Origin: Alphaproteobacteria bacterium
Lineage (GTDB): Bacteria; Pseudomonadota; Alphaproteobacteria; Paracaedibacterales; JAKBAR01
Assembly (NCBI GenBank): GCA_019745755.1
Contig: JAIESS010000095.1
Coordinates: 1 to 5,214 of the forward strand
DNA length: 5,214 nucleotides
Direction of reading: 5' to 3'
How positions within the stretch are numbered: the stretch's first letter is position 1; each line of letters opens with the position of its first letter. The position numbers and the translations under genes were made by a program. Below are positions 1 to 4,900 of the stretch, in pieces. The notes below the pieces were generated by a model. That model ran no database searches. It saw nothing but the letters and a program-made list of their open reading frames with translations, and had not been told where the DNA came from.

Positions 1-798
1 TCAACATTGACAGAAAAAGGGGCAAAAGAAACTTTGGATGCCCTCCACATTGGGGCTGTAGACTATGTCACAAAACCAACAAAAGACCTAAAAGACAGCT
101 TTCATAGTCTATCCAAAGAAATTTGTTTCAAAGTCAAAACGGCGGCTAAAGCTAATATTAAAAATCGCAGTCGTGAGCAAGCAAACATACCGATAATGAC
201 GAGTATTGGTAAAAGCCTGCCTCAGCTTGTTGCCATTGGAGCCTCCACAGGAGGTGTTGAAGCTCTTAGCGAAATTTTCTTGTCCCTGCCAAGCAATTGC
301 CCTCCCATTGTGGTTGTGCAGCATATGCCACCTGGATTCACAACAAGCTTTGCTGCACGCATGGACCGATTATGTGCGCCAAGTGTTTTTGAGGCGACTC
401 AAAATATGCGCATTGAAAAGGGGCATATTTACATCGCCCCTGGTGATCGCCATTTGCGTATTAAACATGCATCAAGCGCTCTTGTTGTCGATCTTGCGGA
501 TGATGATGGGCCGGTGAGCGGTCATAAGCCTTCTGTGGATGTTCTTTTTGAGTCCGTTGCAATACTCAAACTTCGAAGTGTTTTTGGGGTTATTCTTACA
601 GGCATGGGGCGTGATGGCGCCAAAGGGCTCTTGACATTAAGGCAAAGCGGCGGAAAAACGTTTGGTCAAAATGAAAAATCCTGCCTCATTTATGGTATGC
701 CAAGAGCTGCTATGGAAATGGGATCTGTTGAAAAAGAAGTCCCCCTTAAGGAAATGGCCTCACTTATAATGGGGAACGAGTCAAAAAATACTGTATAA
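1..798 (+). CDS. cheB: Chemotaxis response regulator protein-glutamate methylesterase CheB (5' end cut by window)
   Basis: CheB removes methyl groups from (and deamidates) chemoreceptor glutamates during adaptation; it acts in the cytoplasm at receptor clusters. The frame is open from base 1, giving 265 residues. The start beginning STLTEKGA and the GAVDYVTKP segment are the last part of a CheY-like receiver domain, including the conserved Lys-Pro; the phospho-acceptor Asp must lie upstream of the window. A Lys-rich linker (about residues 30-70) leads to the methylesterase domain. Its catalytic triad is visible: Ser82 in GASTGG, His108 in VVQHMPPGF and Asp205 in GMGRDGA, with spacing like that of the E. 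coli enzyme (Ser164, His190, Asp286). The GHKPSVDVLF and YGMPRAA motifs are also present. About 80 N-terminal residues appear to be missing, judged by family length. The catalytic domain is intact, so this is edge truncation and not decay. The gene converges on grpE, 61 bp away. Confidence 0.96.
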   Translation, partial: STLTEKGAKETLDALHIGAVDYVTKPTKDLKDSFHSLSKEICFKVKTAAKANIKNRSREQANIPIMTSIGKSLPQLVAIGASTGGVEALSEIFLSLPSNCPPIVVVQHMPPGFTTSFAARMDRLCAPSVFEATQNMRIEKGHIYIAPGDRHLRIKHASSALVVDLADDDGPVSGHKPSVDVLFESVAILKLRSVFGVILTGMGRDGAKGLLTLRQSGGKTFGQNEKSCLIYGMPRAAMEMGSVEKEVPLKEMASLIMGNESKNTV

Positions 799-859
799 AT
801 CTTTATTGTCTATTTCGTTTGACTTAAAAGATTATTGTATTGATCGAACAGAATTTCTT

Positions 860-1384
860 TTATGTTTTAATAACTCCTACGAGCGCAGGGCGGAGAAGGC
901 GGTCATGGATAATGTATCCCACCTGAAGCACCTCAGCAATGGTTCCCGGGACAAGCCCTTCCGTTAATGGCACTTCAAACATGGCTTGGTGGAAATTTGG
1001 GTCAAAGACATCACCAAGAGGGCTCACTTCTTTGATCCCATGACGGTCAAGGGTTGCTTTAAGTTCATCCTCAATAAGTTTGATGCCATGGATAAGTGCC
1101 TCAACTTCAGTTGGGATAACATCAGGACATGTTGCAAGAGCGCGCTTTATGTTATCAGCCACAGAAACAATATCATGAGCCAGCTTTGTTACACTATATT
1201 TAAGAGCATCATCACGTTCTTTTATGGCACGTTTGCGAATATTTTCAGCATCAGCAACAGCGCGTAGCCACTGGTCTTTAAATGTTAATGCTTCTTCCTC
1301 CCAATTCACCTGTGGCGTTTCATCAGGAGAAAGAATGCCTTCTTCTTCGGATTCAAGCACTTTTTTATTTGAGTCTTCCATCAT
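860..1384 (-). CDS. grpE: Nucleotide exchange factor GrpE (DnaK co-chaperone)
   Basis: GrpE releases ADP from the Hsp70 chaperone DnaK, working as a cytoplasmic homodimer. The 174-residue product has the family layout: an acidic disordered N-terminus (about residues 1-35), a long helix typical of the dimer coiled coil (about 36-88, with WLRAVADAENIRKRA), and a C-terminal beta domain. That domain carries the GrpE signature, FDPNFHQAM at 127-135 followed by the GYIIHDRLLRPALVGV stretch (156-171). Two ATG codons stand in tandem at the start (1384 and 1381); either could be used, behind a weak AAGATGA ribosome-binding sequence. Length is normal for alphaproteobacterial GrpE. In many related genomes grpE follows hrcA; here the gene upstream is a GFA-type protein, and I saw no CIRCE operator or clear heat-shock promoter in the 110 bp leader. 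The 3' end faces cheB, with no convincing terminator between them. Confidence 0.97.
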   Translation of the reverse strand: MMEDSNKKVLESEEEGILSPDETPQVNWEEEALTFKDQWLRAVADAENIRKRAIKERDDALKYSVTKLAHDIVSVADNIKRALATCPDVIPTEVEALIHGIKLIEDELKATLDRHGIKEVSPLGDVFDPNFHQAMFEVPLTEGLVPGTIAEVLQVGYIIHDRLLRPALVGVIKT

Positions 1385-1402
1385 TTTTCATCTTATTTAT
1401 AC

Positions 1403-1431
1403 ATGATACCACTGACCTACTTATAAGATAA
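1403..1431 (-). promoter_or_regulatory. Possible vegetative promoter for grpE
   Basis: Reading leftward there is TTATCT (-35 candidate, 1431-1426), a 17 bp spacer and TATCAT (-10 candidate, 1408-1403; five of six bases match TATAAT). Transcription would begin about 12-18 bases before the tandem ATG codons. The -35 match is poor, so this is a by-eye suggestion only. An 8 bp palindrome, CTTATAAG, overlaps the -35 area at 1420-1427. Confidence 0.3.
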
Positions 1432-1439
1432 GAATGGCT

Positions 1440-1463
1440 AAAAAACAACAAACACCTGCGTTT
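1440..1463 (-). terminator. Weak candidate intrinsic terminator after the GFA-family gene
   Basis: On the minus strand, AAACG-CAGG-TGTTT can form a 5 bp stem (one G-U pair), followed by GTTG and a run of six T's (bases 1445-1440). It lies about 30 bases past the stop codon of the 1495-1884 gene and before grpE, so it could separate the two transcripts. The stem is short and GC-poor, so efficiency is doubtful. Confidence 0.25.
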
Positions 1464-1494
1464 CTAAAGGGTATGATAACGACGATATATACTT

Positions 1495-1884
1495 TTAATC
1501 GAAATGTTTGCCTGCTACGTGTACATTCCACCAAAAAGGAGCTTCATCAGCATAACTATGCTGTTCAGTGGGGATAATATGCGCAGGCTCATCCAAAGAG
1601 GCAATGGTAATGGCAACATTAGGATCGCCTTCATTGAGTGCACATAACGTTCCTCCGCATCTTGGACAAAACCCACGTTGTGTTTGTTCTGATGAACGAA
1701 AAAATGAAGGTGCACCGCCTATTCCTTTCCATGTAAGAGTTATTTGCGGAAAGGATACCCAAGCTACAGTAGGAGCTCCCGACCATTTTTGACACATGCG
1801 GCATGAGCATAAATGGGGAAAAATTGGCGGCCCTTTGACTTGATACGCAATATGCCCACACAAACATGACCCAGAAAATAGCAT
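1495..1884 (-). CDS. GFA-family (CENP-V/GFA domain) zinc-binding protein
   Basis: The 129-residue product is a complete GFA (glutathione-dependent formaldehyde-activating enzyme-like) domain, a small cytoplasmic Mss4-like fold with two zinc sites. The cysteine pattern fits the family: SCLCG (Cys7, Cys9) with FCPRCGG (Cys73, Cys76) for the structural zinc, and CSCRMC (Cys26, Cys28, Cys31) for the second zinc. The terminal PFWWNVHV segment resembles the usual 'P-W' tail of these proteins. Most members have no proven substrate; formaldehyde-glutathione adduct handling was described for only a few, so I do not assign a reaction. The ATG at 1884 follows an A/G-rich stretch (AAGAGAAAG) that is a poor but possible ribosome-binding site. 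The gene lies 35 bp downstream of dksA on the same strand with no obvious terminator between, so cotranscription is likely. Confidence 0.92.
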   Translation of the reverse strand: MLFSGSCLCGHIAYQVKGPPIFPHLCSCRMCQKWSGAPTVAWVSFPQITLTWKGIGGAPSFFRSSEQTQRGFCPRCGGTLCALNEGDPNVAITIASLDEPAHIIPTEQHSYADEAPFWWNVHVAGKHFD

Positions 1885-1919
1885 TATTTCTTTCTCTTTT
1901 TAGCCATACAACAGTACGT

Positions 1920-2348
1920 CTACCCCTCGCGGTATGAGCGTTCATTACGTTCGTGTTTTTCTTGTGCTTCAATGCATAATGTTGCAATGGGGCGTGCCTC
2001 TAAGCGGCGTATACCAATGGGTTCACCTGTTTCTTCGCAGTACCCATAAGATCCATCATCAATACGACGAATTGCTTCATCAATTTTGTTAATAAGTTTT
2101 CGGGCGCGATCACGCGCACGAAGTTCCAATGTGCGTTCTGTTTCGTGGGCTGCTGAATCAATAATATCAGGTTCAGCATGGCTTTCTTCCTGCATGTGAT
2201 GAAGTGTTTCAGCAGACTCATGAAGAAGTTGTTGCTTCCAAGTAAAAAGCTTTTGTTTAAAATACGCAAGCTGTTTTGGGTTCATAAAATCTTCATTTTC
2301 AGAAGGAACATAATCAGTATTCGTTGCGTTCAAACCTTGAACAATCAT
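1920..2348 (-). CDS. dksA: RNA polymerase-binding transcription factor DksA (two-cysteine form)
   Basis: DksA inserts a coiled coil into the secondary channel of RNA polymerase and, with ppGpp, adjusts rRNA and biosynthetic promoters. The 142-residue product has the MNPKQLAYFKQKL segment (from residue 22), the coiled coil with the functional tip motif D-x-x-D-x-A (Asp61, Asp64, Ala66), and the C-terminal finger region with YGYCEETGEPIG and RRLEARP. The four zinc-ligand positions keep the exact C-x2-C-x17-C-x2-C spacing but read Cys104, Thr107, Cys125, Ala128, so classical four-cysteine zinc binding is not expected; cysteine loss here is common in alphaproteobacterial DksA. The start at 2348 is supported by GAGG at 2359-2356 with a 7-base spacer. 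The N-terminal extension before MNPKQ matches the class's usual length. The GFA-family gene follows 35 bp downstream. Confidence 0.96.
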   Translation of the reverse strand: MIVQGLNATNTDYVPSENEDFMNPKQLAYFKQKLFTWKQQLLHESAETLHHMQEESHAEPDIIDSAAHETERTLELRARDRARKLINKIDEAIRRIDDGSYGYCEETGEPIGIRRLEARPIATLCIEAQEKHERNERSYREG

Positions 2349-2372
2349 AACAGGACCTCATTTAAACCTGTT
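2346..2372 (-). promoter_or_regulatory. dksA leader hairpin presenting the ribosome-binding site in its loop
   Basis: In the dksA mRNA the perfect 6 bp arms AACAGG (2372-2367) and CCTGTT (2354-2349) enclose a 12-base loop. That loop contains the Shine-Dalgarno GAGG (2359-2356). The AUG (2348-2346) begins directly after the 3' arm. The geometry could modulate ribosome access. The inverted repeat and its position are seen directly; any regulatory role is inference, and 6 bp arms arise often by chance. Confidence 0.4.
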
Positions 2373-2412
2373 GATCAATAGCGATAGGGTGCGACAAAAT
2401 GGTTAACAAGTC

Positions 2413-2444
2413 ATTAAAAATTTAAAATAATTTTTATTTTTATT
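2413..2444. other. 32 bp pure A/T tract upstream of dksA
   Basis: Every base from 2413 to 2444 is A or T. It includes the inverted repeat AAAAATT/AATTTTT (2416-2422 and 2429-2435). It sits 65-96 bases upstream of the dksA start, in the 190 bp gap after the acyltransferase gene. A promoter core or UP-element-like region for dksA is a reasonable guess; no -35/-10 pair stood out. Confidence 0.35.
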
Positions 2445-2500
2445 CAAAAGCATGTCTTTTAGTGCACACCTCCCATATCAAAAACACATAACTCCTTATG

Positions 2501-2530
2501 ATCCATTTTCTCCATTTAGCGTAAATGGAT
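2501..2530. repeat. Hairpin with short repeated arm just after the acyltransferase gene
   Basis: TCCATTTA (2511-2518) and TAAATGGA (2522-2529) form a perfect 8 bp stem with a GCG loop. A second copy of the left arm, ATCCATTT (2501-2508), could pair instead with AAATGGAT (2523-2530), so two mutually exclusive hairpins are possible. The element begins 9 bases after the stop codon of the leftward acyltransferase gene. No T-run follows on either strand, so it is not a canonical intrinsic terminator; it might stabilise the mRNA 3' end. Confidence 0.4.
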
Positions 2531-2538
2531 TGTACCTT

Positions 2539-3225
2539 TCATTGAAAAAACGCGTCCGCCTCTCTTTGTACCGTATTCAGATACTCCTCAAGGCGTATAC
2601 GCATGCTTTCAAGCTCATCCTCATTCATACCCGCTCTTATAATAACAGGTTCTCCCGCTATAAACACACCCTGTGAGAACGGAAAAGGCACCATGAATGT
2701 ATCCCACGAGCGAAGGCGTTTGTGACGCTTGATACTATAACTCCCCGGGATAATATGCACATCACCTACATCCTTAGCCGCAAGCTTAGCCAGGGTAATA
2801 ATCCCCATGGAGCATTGTTGAGCTGGCCCTCTGGGGCCATCCGGTGTAATTCCAATAACTGCCCCCTCTCTGATTTTATCTAATATTTGGAGGCTTGCCT
2901 CAACACCACCCCGTGTACTTGATCCAAAAATGCTATGGATACTAAAATGTTCTAAAACACGGCTAATTAACATACCATCACGATGCTTTGATAGGAGCAT
3001 GTGAAAGGGTCGTTCCCATTGCCAGGCACAAGGAAGCATGGCAAGGCGCCCGTGCCAAAAAGCCACAATAACGGGGATGCCGTTTTTAATCAGTATATCA
3101 AGATGGTCATGCCCGCGATACTCAAAGGAGCTCGTGCGATATACCATTTTAATATAGCTCGCGAAAAGCCATGCAAGACCTTTTTGAACACTAGGCAACC
3201 GCGTGAGTTTTTTGATACGTTTCAT
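2539..3225 (-). CDS. DUF374 / lysophospholipid acyltransferase-superfamily protein
   Basis: The 228-residue product matches the DUF374 branch of the LPLAT superfamily, membrane-associated proteins thought to transfer acyl chains in lipid or lipid A-related pathways; the substrate of this branch is not established. Motifs in order: a hydrophobic/basic N-terminus with LAWLFASYIKMVYRTS (17-32), FWHGRL (56-61), SKHRDG (79-84), GSSTRGG (101-107) and ITPDGPRGP (126-134). The His and Asp of SKHRDG and the GPRGP block are the expected catalytic and binding elements. Length is normal for the family. The start at 3225 gives the usual short N-terminus and has a weak AAGA six bases upstream. The gene is divergent from the HIT-family gene with an 18 bp gap. 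It is followed by a 190 bp gap to dksA, so dksA probably has its own promoter. Confidence 0.93.
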   Translation of the reverse strand: MKRIKKLTRLPSVQKGLAWLFASYIKMVYRTSSFEYRGHDHLDILIKNGIPVIVAFWHGRLAMLPCAWQWERPFHMLLSKHRDGMLISRVLEHFSIHSIFGSSTRGGVEASLQILDKIREGAVIGITPDGPRGPAQQCSMGIITLAKLAAKDVGDVHIIPGSYSIKRHKRLRSWDTFMVPFPFSQGVFIAGEPVIIRAGMNEDELESMRIRLEEYLNTVQREADAFFQ

Positions 3226-3226
3226 T

Positions 3227-3241
3227 TATATTCTTAATATA
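3227..3241. promoter_or_regulatory. AT-rich inverted repeat between divergent start codons
   Basis: TATATT-CTT-AATATA is a perfect 6 bp inverted repeat filling 15 of the 18 bases between the acyltransferase and HIT start codons. Because of the symmetry each strand carries a TATATT that resembles a -10 box. For the leftward gene an alternative pairing is TTGCAT, 16 bases, then TATTAA. If these are the -10 boxes, both mRNAs would have leaders of only a few bases. A protein-binding palindrome is the other possibility. Confidence 0.4.
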
Positions 3242-3243
3242 CT

Positions 3244-3618
3244 ATGGATAATGTCATGCAAGCTTACGATTCTACGAATATCTTTGCAAAGATTTTACGC
3301 AAAGAAATCCCTGCCACGGTTATTCATGAAACGGCTTGTTCGTTGGCTTTTCATGATGCATTTCCAAAAGCACCTCTTCATGCCCTTGTGATTCCTAAAG
3401 GGGCATATACTGATCTGCATGATTTTTGTAAAAATGCCAGCGACACGGAGATTACGGATTTTTGGCATGCAGTGGATCACGTAATTACTGATCTTAATCT
3501 TGTTGAGAGTGGTTGTAGGCTCATCAGCAATAGTGGTGCTAACGGGGGCCAAGAAGTGCCGCACTTTCATGTTCATATATGTGGTGGAACAAAACTTGGA
3601 CCTATGCTTGTAAAGTAG
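3244..3618 (+). CDS. HIT-family (Hint-like) nucleotide-binding hydrolase
   Basis: HIT proteins of the Hint branch are small cytoplasmic dimers that hydrolyse AMP-linked (phosphoramidate or adenylate) substrates. The 124-residue product has the family's start region NIFAKILRKEIPA (12-24), the ALVIPKGAY strand (47-55), the SNSGANGGQEVPHFH segment and the histidine triad His107-Phe-His109-Val-His111. By family precedent the middle His109 is the nucleophile. The Ser found before the triad in many Hint proteins is replaced by the EVP form seen in alphaproteobacterial members. The ATG at 3244 lacks any purine-rich ribosome-binding site. An in-frame ATG at 3256 (Met5) would also keep the whole domain but has no better site. 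The physiological substrate cannot be inferred from context. Confidence 0.95.
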   Translation: MDNVMQAYDSTNIFAKILRKEIPATVIHETACSLAFHDAFPKAPLHALVIPKGAYTDLHDFCKNASDTEITDFWHAVDHVITDLNLVESGCRLISNSGANGGQEVPHFHVHICGGTKLGPMLVK

Positions 3619-3630
3619 GTGTTATAGATG

Positions 3631-3661
3631 GATAGTGGGATGTTCGAGAATTTTCACTATC
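3631..3661. repeat. Hairpin between the HIT gene and the secreted-protein operon
   Basis: GATAGTG (3631-3637) and CACTATC (3655-3661) are perfect 7 bp arms. Two G-U pairs and one A-U pair can extend the stem to 10 bp in RNA around an 11-base loop. It starts 12 bases after the HIT stop codon. The downstream sequence is CGCGTTTA, not a U-run, so it is at best a non-canonical terminator or an mRNA-end structure. Arms of this length are expected by chance a few times in a window this size. Confidence 0.35.
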
Positions 3662-3705
3662 GCGTTTATGATCAAAGAGTGATACACAATGATAATAAAT
3701 TTTAT

Positions 3706-3711
3706 GAAAGG
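3706..3711 (+). promoter_or_regulatory. Ribosome-binding site that sets the start of the small secreted protein
   Basis: GAAAGG lies 7 bases before the ATG at 3719. In-frame ATG codons at 3689 and 3704 lack such a site and would add ten or five residues ahead of an otherwise well-formed signal peptide. The 3719 start is therefore preferred. Confidence 0.7.
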
Positions 3712-3718
3712 TACTCAT

Positions 3719-4117
3719 ATGATACGTTACATCAAATTATTTGTATTAAGCCTTGCGCTCATACCCTCTGTTTTTGCAGCAACACGTAATCTTAATCCTG
3801 GAGACACTGACGTTCAGAGAATAATCTCTATATCTACCGCTGTCGCTCATGCTGTATGTGTGAAACAAATCTATAATCGTACTGAGGCCCCCGTGCCAAC
3901 TTCTCTCGATGATATACACAATCTTGCTTTACATTTAGGGCGAGCTGAACCAGAGGTTGAACGCTTTATGCACAGTGGCGGGGTTACCTTTTTAGACGAC
4001 GTTCGGGAGGCCATTCAACACTTCAATCAGCTACGTCAGGATATGGAAAATCCTGAAAATTTTCGCGAAAAACAAGAACTTATTAATGAGATCCTAAAGG
4101 GCTTTAATACACAATAA
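3719..4117 (+). CDS. Small exported protein of unknown function
   Basis: I do not recognise this family. From the preferred start the product has 132 residues. Residues 1-20 form a classical signal peptide: MIRYIK basic start, a hydrophobic core LFVLSLALIP, then SVFA with likely cleavage before Ala21 or Thr22. The mature part (about 112 residues) looks mostly helical and soluble, with one cysteine (Cys47), and ends in a charged helix-rich stretch (about 92-128). No transmembrane segment, lipobox or catalytic motif is visible. It is expected in the periplasm or outside the cell. The stop codon is followed immediately by a second in-frame TAA. The next gene starts 13 bases later with its own AAGGA site (4119-4123), so the two are almost surely cotranscribed and may act together. 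No promoter could be picked with confidence in the 100 bp upstream gap. Confidence 0.8.
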   Translation: MIRYIKLFVLSLALIPSVFAATRNLNPGDTDVQRIISISTAVAHAVCVKQIYNRTEAPVPTSLDDIHNLALHLGRAEPEVERFMHSGGVTFLDDVREAIQHFNQLRQDMENPENFREKQELINEILKGFNTQ

Positions 4118-4130
4118 TAAGGACATACGT

Positions 4131-4808
4131 ATGTGTAGGATAAGGGACGTTGTTCTTTTTGTAGTGATTATGAGTATGCTCAGTAGTTCACTCTGCCTTG
4201 CAGAGGTAGTGCCGGCCAAAACCGTAACGGATCTTCAACGTCTTAAAGAGATGACGGAAAAAATCCCCTCAGAGACTGTGTTAGATTTGCCAGGACAAGA
4301 TCTTCGTGATATGAATCTTGATGCACCACAGCAACTTAATCTCAAGGGGTCAAATTTTAAAGGCAGCAATTTTTCGGGGACTGCTGACAAAAAGAAAATC
4401 ATTCGTAATGTAGATTTTTCAGACTGTGATTTGACGGGGACAGATTTCTCTCATACAGAAATAATATCCTGTAAATTTACACGGGCAAAAATGAATAAAG
4501 CAACCTGTGAAGGCGCAAAGATCAAGTATACGGGATTTTCAGAGAGCACTTTAAAAAATGCCAACTTTAATCGGACCGATCAAGAGTCGGTCAACTTTGA
4601 TCGTGCAGACGCACGCTGCTCCTCATGGGTGGGGGCAACCCTTTTTCGTGTGGGTTTTGCGCGAACCGATGAGCGGGGCATGATCAAAGATGGCCTTAAG
4701 GAGACAGATTGTTCCCACGAACATGCTGTGAAGGAAGGGTTTTTTGAAACGTACACATGTCCTTGCGGGGATGCTCTCGCTCAGAGAAAAGCTATTATAG
4801 AAGGATAA
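4131..4808 (+). CDS. Exported pentapeptide-repeat protein
   Basis: The 225-residue product begins with a signal peptide (hydrophobic core VVLFVVIMSMLSSSL, likely cleavage after LCLA at residue 24; Cys22 is preceded by Leu, so no proper lipobox). A helical stretch (about 30-48) leads to pentapeptide repeats: three units at 51-65 (LDLPG, QDLRD, MNLDA), a 3-residue offset, then an unbroken five-residue register from 69 to 178. That is 22 units such as SNFKG, CDLTG, TDFSH, ANFNR and VNFDR. Such repeats fold as a right-handed quadrilateral beta-helix; here it would be periplasmic. Centre positions are mostly Leu, Phe, Ile or Met, with exceptions at Asp86, Cys126, Gln151 and Ala161. A C-terminal non-repeat tail (about 180-225) carries Cys194 and a TCPCGD motif (Cys210, Cys212). 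AAGGA lies 7 bases before the ATG. Export argues against a cytoplasmic gyrase-mimic role as in Qnr proteins; the function is unknown. Confidence 0.9.
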   Translation: MCRIRDVVLFVVIMSMLSSSLCLAEVVPAKTVTDLQRLKEMTEKIPSETVLDLPGQDLRDMNLDAPQQLNLKGSNFKGSNFSGTADKKKIIRNVDFSDCDLTGTDFSHTEIISCKFTRAKMNKATCEGAKIKYTGFSESTLKNANFNRTDQESVNFDRADARCSSWVGATLFRVGFARTDERGMIKDGLKETDCSHEHAVKEGFFETYTCPCGDALAQRKAIIEG

Positions 4809-4818
4809 AACTCCTCCT

Positions 4819-4861
4819 AAAAAATTCAAACAATTATAGTGCACGCAACTTAATTGTTTGA
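4819..4861 (-). terminator. Intrinsic terminator for leftward transcription, possibly shared with the pentapeptide operon
   Basis: TCAAACAATTA (4826-4836) and TAATTGTTTGA (4851-4861) are perfect 11 bp arms around a 14-base loop, within which AGT/ACT can also pair. Read leftward, the stem is followed by ATTTTTT (4825-4819), the layout of a Rho-independent terminator. Read rightward there is no T-run after the stem, although it lies 17 bases past the pentapeptide gene's stop. The stem is AT-rich, so strength is moderate. Arms this long and this close are unlikely by chance. It implies a leftward gene entering from the right. Confidence 0.6.
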
Positions 4862-4900
4862 TATGCATCAACACTTACAGGGGTAATGATCATCAACGCC

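Noticed and set aside
817..849. GTTTGA/TCGAAC potential stem between cheB and grpE as a bidirectional terminator
   Set aside because: Only 6 bp with one G-U pair and a loop of about 21 bases; too weak to call, although convergent genes would benefit from one.
1434..1577. Rightward 47-residue ORF beginning MAKKQQTPAF in the grpE-GFA gap
   Set aside because: The upstream AAGATAAGA is only a marginal ribosome-binding site, and the second half lies antisense to the well-supported GFA gene. No recognisable motif; treated as a chance ORF.
1434..1907. 11 bp inverted repeat ATGGCTAAAAA flanking the GFA gene (1434-1444 and 1897-1907)
   Set aside because: A few such 11 bp inverted matches are expected by chance anywhere in a 5.2 kb window. 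There are no target duplications or transposase, so it is not a mobile cassette boundary.
3689..3718. Earlier starts (3689 and 3704) for the small secreted protein
   Set aside because: Neither has a ribosome-binding site, and GAAAGG sits ideally before the ATG at 3719, which starts directly at the signal peptide.
4131..4205. Lipoprotein reading of the pentapeptide protein through Cys22
   Set aside because: The residue before Cys22 is Leu, and lipoboxes need a small residue there; ordinary cleavage after LCLA is a better fit.
4792..4818. Leftward AGGAGGAG (4818-4811), a perfect Shine-Dalgarno-like sequence
   Set aside because: No ATG, GTG or TTG at a suitable distance; the downstream sequence is antisense to the pentapeptide gene.
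4623..4874. Leftward 83-residue ORF opposite the pentapeptide gene's 3' end
   Set aside because: It overlaps the strongly supported pentapeptide coding sequence on the other strand, spans the hairpin and has no domain features.
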